A stretch of DNA of 64,000 nt from Orbilia blumenaviensis (taxonomy: Eukaryota > Ascomycota > Orbiliomycetes > Orbiliales > Orbiliaceae). The notes under the pieces are model-generated. The model ran no database searches. It saw only the letters and a list, made by a program, of their open reading frames with translations, and was not told the DNA's origin. Location: NCBI GenBank assembly GCA_036872755.1, contig JAVHNS010000007.1:2108001-2172000 (forward strand), read 5' to 3'. The position numbers were made by a program, and so were the translations under genes. Numbering within the stretch: position 1 is the stretch's first letter; every line of letters begins with the position of its first letter. Positions 1 through 12,048 of this stretch are shown piece by piece.

Positions 1-1913
1 CCAGAAAGGTATCTATCAAATCACGCGAAACATTCAAATGCAGACAGATAAAAAAAAAAACAATTGTCATTTGAGATTTTTATTTTGAGGGCTAACTGAA
101 GCTGGGATGTAGGATCCATGGTTCGCCAGATAGCGGAGCACAGCGCCTACGTCCAGGGCGTCGCCTGGGACCCCCTCAATGAATACGTCGCGACTCAAAG
201 CTCGGACCGTTCCGTTCACATCTATGCTTTGAAATCAAAGGACGGACAGTTCAGCCTCTCCCAGCATAACAAGATCTCTCGTATGGACCTCCCGGCCACC
301 CGCCGGAACCCCTCCGCCAGTCCGGCCCCTCCGGATCTTGCCCCCACTTCCAGGCCCCTCGATCCAAACCTCACCGTACCCCTTGCGTCACCGGTCCCGT
401 CCGCTCCGGGTACCCCCACCTCCTTCGGCCTGCCGATGAACCCGCCTGTCGTCGCGCATAGTCGCGCTTCGTCGTTCAGCTCGTCGCCGTCGCTCAGGAG
501 GTCCCCTTCCCCATCTCCAGCTCTGCCCCTCCCAGCGGTCAAACCCGTCGACTCGCCGAAACTTCTCAGCCTGGGCGCCAAGAATCATATGATGTACTGC
601 GACGACGCCATGACCTCCTTCTTCCGTCGTTTAGCGTTTACGCCTGATGGAAGTTTGCTATTCACGCCTGCTGGACAGTACAAGGTCACCCACCCACCTG
701 TTCTGGATGGCCCGAAGGTTCCTGATGATATCATAAACACGGTCTATATTTACACAAGAGCTGGACTTAATAAGCCGCCGGTTGCGCATCTTCCCGGTCA
801 CAAGAAGCCGTCCGTTGCGGTTTCCTGCTCACCGATCTTGTATACCCACCGCAAGTCATCGGCGCAGACGAAGCATATCACCGTTGATACCTCATCTGCA
901 GATGAAACGATAAGCTCGCTACCCCCTCCTGCTATCAGCACGGAGATGGACCCTCCGTCGACGACCAATCTGCACAATTCTCCTCCTACATCGGCGGGAA
1001 TTCCGGTCAATACAGCGTTCGCGCTTCCTTATCGGATGGTATACGCTGTTGCTACTAAGGACGCGGTTTTGATATACGACACGCAACAGCAGACGCCGCT
1101 GTGCATTGTTAGCAACTTGCACTATGCGGCTTTCACCGATCTCACTTGGTATGTTTTTTTCTTTTCTCTTTCAATTATGTAGCAATTTCTTAGTGGACAC
1201 AAGGTGCTAACATTCGAGGAAGGTCACCGGATGGGAATACTCTCCTTATGACCTCTACTGACGGCTTCTGTTCGGTTATTTCCTTCAACCCCGGCGAGCT
1301 GGGTAATATCTACACCGCGAATCCAATCTCTAATCCAATGGCCCCGGTTACGTCTGCGCTCTCGCCGCCAATTATTGGTGCTGAACCGCCCGTTAAACGC
1401 CCACCATCTCCTTTCCTAGTATCTGGTAGCTCTGGGCCTAGAATTCCGGTTAATCCACCTCGTAGCGGTTCTGCGATAAACACGCCCACTCCGTTTACAC
1501 CCGGTTCGACAGCTGATTCGGGAGAGGTCCAGTCGAATCCCACACCTGTGGTTTCTACGATTCCAGGTGTAAGTACCAGTGTTAGTGGGTACTCGCTCGG
1601 AGCGTCTACGCCATGGAAGACACCGCCAGCTACGCCTGCCGCTGCTGCTAATCTCCCTGCGGCAACTGTGCCGCCATCGGTTGCTAATAATCCATCGGCT
1701 ATACCTACTACTACCACGGCGCCTCCAACTGTGCTTGGGAAGAGAGAGCTCAACGATGCACCGGTCGCACCTAGCGAATCTAGTTCCTCGTCAACAGTGC
1801 CGAGTGATGCCGGTAGTGAAGTGGGTGGAGGAGGGGATAAGAAGAGGAGACGGGTAGTCCCGACCTTTGTTAGGAACATTGGGGAGGACGAGCAGATGGA
1901 CGAGGCGAAGTAA
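1..1913 (+). CDS. CAC2: CAF-1 p60 subunit (CAC2-like WD40 protein), 5' partial
   Basis: Chaperone subunit that, with the other CAF-1 subunits, deposits histones H3-H4 on newly replicated DNA in the nucleus. The 5' part lies left of the window. Model: exon 1-8, intron 9-112 (GTATCT...TGTAG, branch GCTAAC at 91), exon 113-1148, intron 1149-1222 (branch GCTAAC at 1206), exon 1223-1913. The second junction joins in frame to give LTWSPDGNTLL, a WD-repeat blade. WD-type segments seen are HSAYVQGVAWDP, a long Pro/Ser-rich insert, then FFRRLAFTPDGSLLFTPAG and VYIYTR, the usual order in this family. The C-terminal tail is Pro/Ser/Thr-rich and ends in a basic patch (KKRRR) that could be a nuclear signal. 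The ATG at 118 is internal, because codons continue upstream across a good acceptor. Confidence 0.9.
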
Positions 1914-1986
1914 TGGTGGGAGTGATTGCTAGGGTAATTAAGTGCTTAGGTAATGCGGGGTTTTTGGATGGGATTTTTTTGATTAC

Positions 1987-2010
1987 TACTTCTTCTTCTT
2001 CTTCTTCTTT
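1987..2010. repeat. (CTT)n microsatellite in 3' flank of CAC2
   Basis: Uninterrupted CTT/TTC trinucleotide run about 75 bases after the CAC2 stop codon, followed by poly-T. A second, shorter CTT run lies at about 2166-2181. Pyrimidine-rich stretches are common in fungal 3' regions; no function is inferred. Confidence 0.8.
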
Positions 2011-2607
2011 TTTTCATTCCTCTTCTTTAATCCACGTTGAGAATAATTAGATGTGATGGCGTTGGGATGTTTAGGACTTTTTTGTTGTTGTTCGTTTACT
2101 ATATGATATCTTGAAGGGACCTTTTGAGGCGATTTTGATGACTATGACTTTGTTGCCCTTTCTTCGTTTCTTCTTCTTCTTCTGTTTCTTTCTTTTACTT
2201 CTACCTCTCTCGAGTTAGCGCGGCGAGGCTGCTTGAGATCTATGGCTGATAGCTGGGATTAGTTTTGGATAATCCTCTTTTTCTATATTGCTATTTTTCC
2301 GGTCCTTTTTCATCTCAGCTATCTCCTTGGGGAACTTTTGCGATTGTATATTTAAAATCTTCATTTTCTATTTTATTTCTTAGTTACATTTCTTGACGCC
2401 TCTCTCCCTCTTCCTTTTCTTTTTTCGCTGATTTCATGAAGATGACGACAACAGAGTTTATCGATCCTGATTCTTTTACCCGTGTTTTATTTTATTTTTA
2501 ATTATGGAGTGCCTACTACCCTGATGGTTATAGCAGTTGGACTGGGGTGATAATGGAGGCGTAATACCATCCCTAACAGCGAGAGGCGTGCGTGCAGCCT
2601 TTTAGTA

Positions 2608-2626
2608 TTTTTTTTTTTTTTTTTTT
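2608..2626. repeat. Poly-T tract
   Basis: A run of 19 T, with a second run of 15 T at 2677-2691. Together they flank a short non-coding segment. Confidence 0.85.
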
Positions 2627-2802
2627 GAAAAAAATTTACGAGCCGACTAGGTATGCATGGTTTCTTTCTCCCTTTCTTTTTTTTTTTTTTTAGCAATCAT
2701 GTTTTTGCGTGATCGAGGTTTTAAAATTTTTTTGCGAGCTTTGTGATGTTTTGACGAATTTATGCTGGTCATGACCTGGTCTTGTGCGGGAGCGGAGCAC
2801 TA

Positions 2803-2827
2803 GTATATATATATATATATATATATA
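2803..2827. repeat. (TA)n microsatellite
   Basis: Uninterrupted TA dinucleotide run of about 12 units. Shorter TA runs recur at about 5681-5696, 5928-5942 and 10000-10010, which is characteristic of this gene-poor left third. Confidence 0.85.
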
Positions 2828-5800
2828 CATAATAGCAGTAATATGGAAGTTTCAAGTTTTCTTTGTTGTATAGATAGATAGGTAGTAGATACTCTTTTTA
2901 TATATATATAATCCATCTAGCCGTATCTCCGGAGACTTTATACTCAAAACACTCAAGTATACTACACTTACCTAATTACAAACCAAGCTTCCATGGGGTG
3001 GGCCGTGCGTTCAAAATCCGGGATTTGTAGTCCAGAAACAAAAAAACCATATATCAAATTATAAAATAAATAAGTTCTCTTCCTTCCGCATTTTCCGATC
3101 CAGGGCATATGCTATCATCGCTCCAATCCCAGCATGTGGGGGGGAGGGATTCCTGCACCCCAAGCTGCAAAAATCTGATTGTTATTATTGCATATTGCTG
3201 GTAAGATATATTTGCATCTTACCGTATTTTTGAAATTTATATGTATTGTATGTATGCATACCTATACTGCCGAAGGTAGCATAGATCTTGATTTTGAGCT
3301 GACTATCTCACATGCAGCCTCCGCGCGGATGCCGCGATTGTTGTTGGATCGTTGATCGGTAGATGGGGTAAGTAGGCAGTATATATATTGCATGTACTGA
3401 ATCTTGTATATCTGTTAGGCTGCATGTTGGAATCATGGCTTTTGTGTTTACATATAAGTATACTAGTGATAATTACTTTCGGATTAAAAAGGTTCATCAC
3501 GAAGATAGTGATATATGAGTAGGTTTTCTTCTCATATGTGCTAGCTGAAGATAAGTGATTTATATTAGAACCCTTGGATTTGGACGGACGAAGAACATTT
3601 CTGGGGAGATATTGTCCTCGGGATTTGAAGGCGTTTCGATATGTATATATACAAGTGAATATATGGTGGAGATGGTGGAGATGGTAGAATGAGATTGTAA
3701 TCTTAGAACCCCCCATCTTTGTTACTTGTTTTCTTTCAGTTTTCTTTCCTCATGGAAAAGTTCGTCTATGCCTGCTGTATACAAATTCTATAAATATATT
3801 CTGTCTTTTCATGGTTCGCTGGACAAGTTTATTTGTAAGTACCTAGGCACCTAGGTAGGTAGGTATGCAAGACCACTCATGGGTGGCCAGGTGTCGTTGA
3901 AACTGCTTGGGGAATTACTATTTGGGTGTTCATGCCTGCCTGACAATTCTCTTCTTCCTCTTCATATGAGCTACTGCAAAGGGCAGCTGCATAAAAGTCC
4001 CATTATCGAGTGTTTTTTTTTTACATTTTGCAATAACAATTGATACCTAATCATGATATCAGTTTATTAGACGGGGCCGGGCTGTAACCCCGAATCGGTG
4101 TCGATTTCGGAATGTTGGAGGGGGAGGCATGTATATGTATAAGTTGGAGACATTCATATGCGAAATCTGCTGCGCTAGCGCGTGAGTTCATTTCGCCTGC
4201 AGTGGCTATGCGTGATCGAGGTTATATATATGGGAAGACACTATACGAAAGGGGGGGGGCATCAGATAGGGGAAAGGCGCATCTGGTGCGGTTCCTCTCG
4301 TCGGGTATGTATGTATTTAGATATACATGTGGAGGTCTGCGTGGGCGTAGACACCGTCCCCTGCGACGTGTTGTTATAGTTACTCCCTTCTCATATGATA
4401 GGAAGAAGGTGGATTTGTCTAGAGACCCATTCATTTCGCTTCTTCTCGACGTACTTCAACTTCAACTTAACCGGGGGAGGCTAGTCTGTATGGATATGAT
4501 CTTTTTGCATGACTTGGTCTCCCTGAGTGATATGATGATGATGATGATAGAGTGTATATATGCCGGATCATAGATCGTGTTACGGCAAGATATGATATCA
4601 TCCAGGTCGCGAACTCGATCATACATGGTCCGACACTATTTTACCATTGATAAAGAGGTGGATATACGGTATTCATTTAAAATGGTCTTAATGTTCCATT
4701 TCTAAACCAGGCTGGGGTTCGATATATGTTGCGTCGCGAATGTTCATAGCTGAGGGGTTGGTTTGCGTTACTGTATACTTGGTATATATCTAAATATATC
4801 AATTAGACTTAATCTGTGATTGATCTAGATGGGTGGATATTAGGGCCCACCCCGCTGGGGTCCTTATAGGGTTGTTAGTGCAGGTTAGAAGCTGAAAGGA
4901 TTATTCAATATATTATTATATATCATAGACTGTTTTGCGATTGGGAGGGCTGGAGAATCTGGGGCTGTTGATGCGAGGATGGGTGTTTGTGCGCATACAG
5001 TGCTATAACGTTGAATCTAGTGGGCGTTTTCCGGCATTGTTTGGCTCTGGTATGACATATAAATGAATTATCCAAGCAAGGGACATCTGGGAGTTTGGCG
5101 GGTTGTTTATAACATTGGTTTTTCCTGGGGGTTTATCCTTCTGACATTTCCGTCGCGAGTTTGAGGCAGCGCACATGTGCTTTCATGACATTGAAGTTAT
5201 CCTCTAGGACGAGAACGATGGCCCCATTCGTGATCCTCGTTGCATTTTTTCGGCGAGTTTTATGATCGACGGGCCATTTTGTGGAAGCTAGCTGTTTTAC
5301 GAGACCAGGTTAGGGCTATTCCATTCTTCGCCCTGCTTGCATCTTGACGACTTCGTCAAATCTTGGTACATCTGGGCTGGTTTATATATAAATTTAACGA
5401 ATCGCCGAGTAGTGTGACCGTTAACCAATAGCTCATTTTAAGGCCGTGGTATCCATTTCTGCGAGATTGCAAACATTCAGCGAATTCGGGGAGGATGTTT
5501 TCGAGTGGAGAGGGTGTGAAGACGACATCCCATTGTTTTTCTTGTGATTTCGGCTAGCTCATGTCCATTTTAGGAACTGTTTTATTTTTTTTGATAGCTC
5601 TTTTCCTTCGTTTCTCTCATTCCAATTAAGGGAGTATATCCTTCTGGGACTCGTAATTTTTCCTTTTGGTGATATTGATTTATATATATATATAAGCTGG
5701 TACGCTGGGGAAGGGCTCATATTACGATTGTGAGTCTGTAGAATTGATCATGAGACCAGCGATGTATAGGATCTCATTGCATGCATCTAGATTGTATCAT

Positions 5801-6213
5801 GCGATAGTATGCCCTAGACAGCTGGTATAAGATAGCATATATATATAGCTTTGGTCCCCTCATATTTATTGGGCTTTCGAGGGCTAATTTACGCGCATGA
5901 ATCAGTGCCCTTTTGTCTCGCTTCCTATATATATATATATATCCAATTCCCATTGTGGTAGTCGAATTGGCATGATACGATCGTATTCATAACTGATTGG
6001 ATACGTTGTGGGCTCTTTGGGCTCCGGTTTTGCAAGGCAAGAGCTTTCCATTAAAATAAGCCGTATAAAGCCGCATTATGTCATTCACCTGAGGAGATAT
6101 ATCCGGGTGAACCATAATTGAACCGTAAGCTTTTGGTCACGATAAGCCATTATACGGCGTTATTGTCCCATTTATATATAATGTATATGCAGCCGATGAG
6201 CGTAGAAAGTTAG

Positions 6214-6728
6214 CTACCTCGAAAACCTCTGTTCTAGTAGAGCATCTCGGGCCCAGTTGCTTATGTTCGAAGGTAACATACGGGAGGTCTGGAGAACATG
6301 TAAAAGCTCTTGGATCTGATGCATAAATCTAGTACATGTCTTCCCTTTCTCGCAAGGTTTGTTGGTGTCGTCTTGTGGGTCGAGTTTCGGGGGGTGGACA
6401 AGCTTGAAGACATGGGCGTGGAGTGTTTTGAGAATCACATATTCTGGTGTCTCCACGGTATTATAATTTTTTTTTCTTTTTGTATACTTTGAATCATCTG
6501 TGAGTGAGTGACGATAGCATGTTGTTTCGTTCGAACATCCGCTGGGTTGCCCTCACACACATATAAACCGTGAAGGTTCGAAGTTGCCATGGATCTCGAA
6601 ATGCGGAATTGGCATTGAATCATCCCTTTTATTAGCTCCCCTAGTCCATAATCAGGGCGTATAATTGGTGTCTTGTTCGCGTAATATGCCGATATCGCGA
6701 TATATTTGTGCTGCGTGTATATATTCAT
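6214..6728 (-). CDS. Candidate small two-exon gene, unknown function
   Basis: Weak candidate. Two adjacent minus-strand frames can be joined by a possible 44-base intron (GT at 6487-6486, AG at 6445-6444). The result is one frame reading from 6728 through HSQMIQ into YVILKTLHAHVFK and on to the stop at 6214. The amino-acid composition is balanced, unlike the low-complexity frames nearby, but there is no recognised domain and the intron is short with only a weak branch site. An alternative is chance open frames. The start at 6728 is an ATG. Confidence 0.25.
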
Positions 6729-7247
6729 AAGGTAGGGAGCTTCGAAGGTTGTAGGTATTTCCTAGTTAAGTCTCGTAGTGGCTACTACCACCATCTGCAT
6801 TTGCTTCGAACCCCCAAGAGCACCCCAGAAGCATTCCACAGAATTCGATCAGTATTCGGCCAGTACCGAGAGTAGGCGGGAAAAAGATGGTAGAACACTT
6901 GGGGGAAAAAATGATGTGGATATCAACAAGAGAAGCTCAGAGGCATGATCTATGGTGTTTGCCAGGATCTTCACGCATCTGCAGGGAGCATAGGGCTAGT
7001 CTGATTACTCTTGCATAAATGGATCCCTAATTTTGGCTTTCAATACCCAGAACCTACGGCCTTTAACGCTCATTGGCTCTGAGTGTCGCTTTTTAGGTTA
7101 TGTGCCATGAGCTGTGGGATATACTCATTAAACATATATATTTGAGCTGGGTATGTGTATTTTAAGCTTTGGGCTTGCATTTAGAGGTCTCTTACTTTTG
7201 CGTGTCTAAACCAAAGCTAGACTGGCCGGAACGTCTTCGGTATTCAA

Positions 7248-7770
7248 CTAGCTCCTGAAACCCACATCGTCGGATTCTGCTTCAGGTTCACTGTTGCTTG
7301 GGACATTTGGTGCTGGGGCTGCTGGCCGGCTTACATATGTATTTATATAGTTGGCTGCGGTCTTCCCTTTGTAAAGTTTTTCGAGATGGTAGACCTGAGG
7401 TAGAGAATATTCCATCGACTGCACTTCTTCCAGTGTTCGTTGTCTTCCATGCGTCTTTCGACCTTTTAAGTCATGATGCGGCAGAGGATGCAGCCATTCA
7501 GGCCAGAAGACGACGAAAGGTCTCTCAAAGACTCTCTGCTCTGGTGTGGGTTGCAAGTATTCAGGTACGGTAGTTGGCAGGATAGCTTAGAGTTTCTCTT
7601 TCTAGCTGATATATAGGTGAAAGCGTCTGTGCAAAGGCTGGTGGTACTCCCAAGACAGGTGGTTTATTGCATATTGGTAACTGTTGCCAGTGCCAGTGTT
7701 TGGTTTCTTTGTATGAGTTTGTTGTAAGGTTGAAGTAGTAGTGTGGAAAAATAATGGACTTGGGAGCCAT
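7248..7770 (-). pseudogene. Unknown small gene, apparently frameshifted
   Basis: A minus-strand frame opens with ATG at 7770 and reads 69 codons to a stop at 7561. The adjacent frame, from about 7596 down to the stop at 7248, continues with good protein-like composition (VPEYLQPTPEQRVFERPF, then WPEWLHPLPHHDLKGRK, then an acidic Pro-rich tail). The second frame has no usable ATG. I tested the available GT/AG pairs and found no intron that rejoins the two in frame, so a one-base indel (decay or assembly error) at about 7560-7596 explains it best. No family is recognised. Confidence 0.3.
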
Positions 7771-8387
7771 ATGACGACTTATATAAAGTCGAATATAGAC
7801 ACTTCAGGAAGAAGAGCTATAGAGGTCGCAGCTTGGAAGAATCAGTTGGAATGCTCTGGAATATACTGGCGAGGTCTCACAAACGTCCTGGGATAGCGAA
7901 ATTTCGGTGGTCGAGGACGGCTAGAACCCTCAAGAACGTACGATCTGTCAGCACGGGAGATCAGGGCTGATGATCATCAGCACCGATCGATGCATGCTAC
8001 ACGTTGCTCATTTGAGACTGTGGGTGAGAAAAGCCAGCGCTGCAGCACTACAGCGGGTTGCGTTTTTCCTACAGGTTTCAATGGAATATATATTGCATAT
8101 ATTATTACGTAGGGCCTCCACAATCTACAGAGATGAACTCGATCTCAAAGTTTTGCAAAATAATCCATGATACCGGAATTATAAATTAGATTTCGATCCG
8201 GCTGGAGACCAATCGAAAGCTTTCTTTCAACACCATTGCATCGTGGAATTCTTTCTATTCGTCTAGCATATTGATACTAGTACTGCCCTCCTACCTAGTG
8301 AGTTTTGAACCTTCTAACGTGATAAACAGGAAAGCTTCAAAGTCGAGTCCATCGCGGGAATTAATCTTTTGCTATATAGGTATACAG
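7771..8387. other. Intergenic, nothing recognised
   Basis: AT-rich sequence between two weak candidate loci. A TATA-like element (TATATAAAG, about 7780) sits just upstream of the minus-strand frame starting at 7770. A 66-codon plus frame (7970-8170) has no supporting feature. Confidence 0.5.
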
Positions 8388-9304
8388 ATGACGTACAATT
8401 TCGACATCGAATACGACAATCGGAGTATAGACTCGACGTAATACTCAAGCTTCGATTTTGTGTGCGTCTGGCCCCCCGAAACCAAGACCGGGTCATAAAC
8501 CACCGGAGCCTTCCAAAAACCATAATGAGAAAGTTTTCGAAATTCTCAGTGTCCCCCTTGATTGCCTGTGTCAACATATCTCCAATATTGGATGGGAAGC
8601 CAATACGCCAATGGCTTATGACATCGTCGACCACATCATCCTATTTTTATTGCAAGCCCTCGGAGCTCGACTGCTGCTTTCTGGTCTTGCATAGTCAATG
8701 GCCCATAAGATATCCTAACGATGCCAAAGGAAAACCTCAAACTGGTTTGAAACTGCACATCGCGGATCCCAAGAACGTATGTATTGCACTTAATTGTCTT
8801 TACAAAATACGTTAGTAATTAACCCTCTATCGGTTTTGATATAGAACAGAAAACCATTCACCAAAATATCTCGAGAGTAGACATCGAGTTAGCCTGCGAA
8901 GTAGAGGTCAAGAGCCATGCGTTCATCACTAGTGACGCGAAGTTCTTCTGTTATTGTTAGCTAGTATATATTCTCAGCGAGACCAGCATATGCTGGACAA
9001 GAAAAACATAACAGTTCACCTCGCCGAAGAGGAAATGGAGCAAAGCCTGATGGATTCCTACCAGTCGAATTGGAAGATACTCGAGTTGGCTGAAGATACC
9101 GTCCTGGTAAAGGAATGCGGTTACGGGAGCATCTGGTCTGTTGCCTTTGATAGAATTGAATCAGCAAAATCCTTCGAAGCGGAAATACGGGCGCGCGAAG
9201 AGGCGATATATCCTGGGAGAATGAGCTGGATGATCTCTTCCATTGGTCTGTTTTTGCTATTAATTATTACTATCACTAATTGTTCCCGGGGAAGCAAAGA
9301 TTAA
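8388..9304 (+). CDS. Candidate multi-exon gene or decayed gene with C-terminal membrane segment
   Basis: The best-supported part is 8990-9304 (ATG MLDKKNITVHLAEE..., 104 codons). It is acidic and amphipathic, then ends in one hydrophobic helix (MISSIGLFLLLIITIT). Upstream, 8840-8910 reads in frame into it if an intron with a non-consensus GTCAAG donor and a TTCTCAG acceptor (about 8910-8976) is removed. A further classical intron (GTATGT at 8779, TATAG at about 8843) precedes it. Further upstream, protein-like frames (an ATG at 8388; an open frame 8458-8694) are in different phases and cannot all be joined. This is either a real gene with several introns or a decaying one. No family is recognised. 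Confidence 0.3.
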
Positions 9305-12048
9305 AGTGGGGATCCTTGTTGGCCAAAAAATAACATATGTTGTTTTGGGTGCAGCTAGAAATAAAAATGTGGGTTTTATGTATATAAAAAAGACTTAATC
9401 ATCAACCACCAATGCATGCAATACAAGCGATTACCCCCTCCGCGAATCTCCCTCTATACAAATACAAATCCCGTTATCCGCGCGATAAGGGACAGTACTA
9501 TGGGGATATATTGTACTTAGTTTCGATAAGAAGAATAAAAACTATTACTATTACTCTCCCGAGGGCCTGTAAAGAAATCATGTATGATAGACAGGGTGAT
9601 GAGGCCTGGGCCCGAATAACCAAAATATATTGAGGTTCATAAAACATCTTCAGAGGGTCCCCTGTGGCCTCGAATAATTCCGCTTACATCAATACTATTA
9701 GTTGGCAGCCGTAATTGGTTGCACCGAATTACATTTGCTGTCTCGGACTGGGTTAATATTGTTGCTTGTTACCACCCCGCGTCGATGTTGATGTCGGGGC
9801 TAGATTCGCCATATTAACTGTTTTGTTCTTTATTAGAGTTTGGAATTTTAATACACTACATGTTGTTTCGATTCATTCCTTTGCAATTTATGTACATAAG
9901 TCCCTTTGTGTCTACTGTTGTGTATCGAGAAACCAGTCCACATATGATTTAGGTTCGTAGTAACGTCCTTATATGCTTATTTTTTGGCGTTAAATTTGTA
10001 TATATATATGTATGCCACCCTAGTCTCAGAAACCCAGACACACACAAAGTCGAGGCCACCCTATTAATCCTAGATGCTATAGTATATCTGCTTCTGCATT
10101 GAAACAGACAGCTTTATGACTTAGTAATGAAGCTAGCCCCAGCCGTGGCTCTGGACATCCCATAGCTTATATGCTCGCTTTTGCACGGCACATTAACCCC
10201 TGCCGGAATTTGGCAGTGTCTTTATATGCATATAAATGACCCGGATCCGGCATTGTAGTTTGACCACCTGAGGAAAGTCTCGATCGATTTATCGGTTTTT
10301 ATACCTCCTGATTTGTTTTGCATCAGAAATTAGTATATATTGTAATATCTTTTTGTCGAGATAGTTTAACGAAAACAAGGGCGTAAGTCTTTCCGGGAAA
10401 ACTGACTGAACATCTTGTGGTGGTTGGACTTTGACGCCCTCCCCCAATGCCCGCGAAAAATCTACCCTGGGCATCAAATGCCGATCGATGGGTAGAGATG
10501 TTGCTTCTGAATGGCTGGGAGAGGTACTAGTCATGCACCTGGCATTCTCGTAGCTTCGTGATGTATCTTGCCTCTAGCGCTATTCTGTGCGGCTAGGTCA
10601 TGGATATGGGTTTGTGAAGGATCTGTAGTATGGATAATTCTGTTAGTTCTATTAGAAGACTATCATAATAACAAGGGGTTGGATACCTTAGAAGTGATTG
10701 TGAGTATCTGCTTGGCAGATGTTGATGTATCGATGATGGATAAGCTTGTCTTCGTGGTGAAAGGTTTAAGTTGGTTGTCTGGAAAGGCATATCTTGCGTG
10801 GATGGTGGTACATATGCTTCCTTCAGAATATAGCATGAAACTATCTCCACGAAAGGAGATTGTTAGTGTCGTCTAGATGAAGATATGATTAAGAACGGCG
10901 ATGGAAGATGTTAAGGTTGGGGAGGCTGGTGATGTGAAGAAGAGCTTGAGAGAGGAAGGTTGCGAAAAGTTGGAGAGCAAGAGGAGAAGGAAGCGAAAAA
11001 TAATATAAATACTCAAAAGTTGTAACCTGGAATATTAGTCAGTTAGGGCTGGTATATGCCATTCTTTGAATCGTGGGCTCGGCCGGCCCAAGTGTTCACA
11101 TGGGAGAGTCAACCATGGCAGCTGGCCATATCAAATAATTCCTTAATTAACGTCTATTTATGTCATGCACGAAAGAAGAACTGTACTGATCTTTTAAACC
11201 AGCTTTCACGATGCGGTCCGGCTTGCATCTATATCACGAAACTGACTACCTAGTGCATGGCGTGCAAATATGGTATGTAGGTAAAAACATTTGGACATCA
11301 ATGCTACTCGATTCCTTCACTCGTATCATGTGTTGGGTATGTGGGAAAATGGAGATGCTCTTGGCATTCCGGCCTGAAAGCTAGGTACCCAGAGAGCCCT
11401 GATGGTAATCGTAACTTTGTTCACACCGAGAAAGGCTGGTATTATCTAGTTATTCGCCAAGGGTCTCAATTGGAGAGGCCAGTATGAAATTATCGGAATT
11501 AAGAGGAGCCACGCTCGAATGCAGTTGCAAATTACAACTATTAGCGGTTGAAACTATAGCCATTGTTGGTAGCTACATGAGTACATAAATTCACATGCTG
11601 AATTGTGAGGTTATCGATATCTCTTGTGACCAGGGAAGAGTTGAGGCATGAGGTAGAAGCTGCCTGTTCTTTTCTGTCGTGTACAGCTTGATAGGTGACA
11701 TGACATGCATATAGGTACATGTAGCTCGGGTTGGATCCTGCGCTAGCTAACCCTGCAGCTGCAGTAAGCTTCTAATTTTTAACGCCTAAACTATGCTCCA
11801 ATCTCAATTAGTGATGGTAACGTCGCGCGACACGTCCAAATCCGAAACCCCTCAAATCCTTATATAATTGACTTTTTATGGATTGACATCATGTATCAAC
11901 CTAAGACCTGATTATATCTTGCATTTCGGATTCTTCGGGATTGTCCCATCGTAGCGCTCAGTTGCAACCCAAGGGACCTAGACATTGAACTGATCTAGTT
12001 CTTGGGGTACCAGTACCGCACCGAATTTGCAAAGCTTCGACCACCGGG
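9305..12048. other. AT-rich gene-poor stretch upstream of first F-box gene
   Basis: No supported gene. Minus-strand frames 10289-10534 and 10593-10850 have protein-like patches but no motif and no clear splice connection. The rest is AT-rich with short TA runs. The last 200 bases are the presumed promoter of the F-box gene that starts at 12049. Confidence 0.5.

Larger units (their letters stand above)
1914..6213. other. AT-rich gene-poor stretch
   Basis: No convincing gene. It begins with the T-rich 3' flank of the CAF-1 gene. The rest is AT-rich with many TA runs, poly-T tracts and short tetranucleotide repeats (GGTA around 3850-3865, GATA around 2870-2886). The longest open frames (3303-3716 minus, 137 codons; 4112-4573 plus, 153 codons) have low-complexity, His/Tyr/Met-run composition, no domain motif and no splice-supported extension, so I do not call them. 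Confidence 0.6.

Noticed and set aside
1310..1879. 189-codon minus-strand frame over CAC2
   Set aside because: Antisense of a Pro/Ser-rich coding region, whose composition keeps the other strand open.
3303..3716. 137-codon minus-strand frame
   Set aside because: His/Tyr/Ile-rich composition typical of AT-rich non-coding DNA; no motif.
4112..4573. 153-codon plus-strand frame
   Set aside because: Contains poly-G and ATG-repeat (Met run) low complexity, no domain and no intron support in an AT-rich desert.
10289..10850. Two minus-strand frames (81 and 85 codons) considered as a two-exon gene
   Set aside because: No donor/acceptor pair joins them convincingly, and neither has a recognisable motif.
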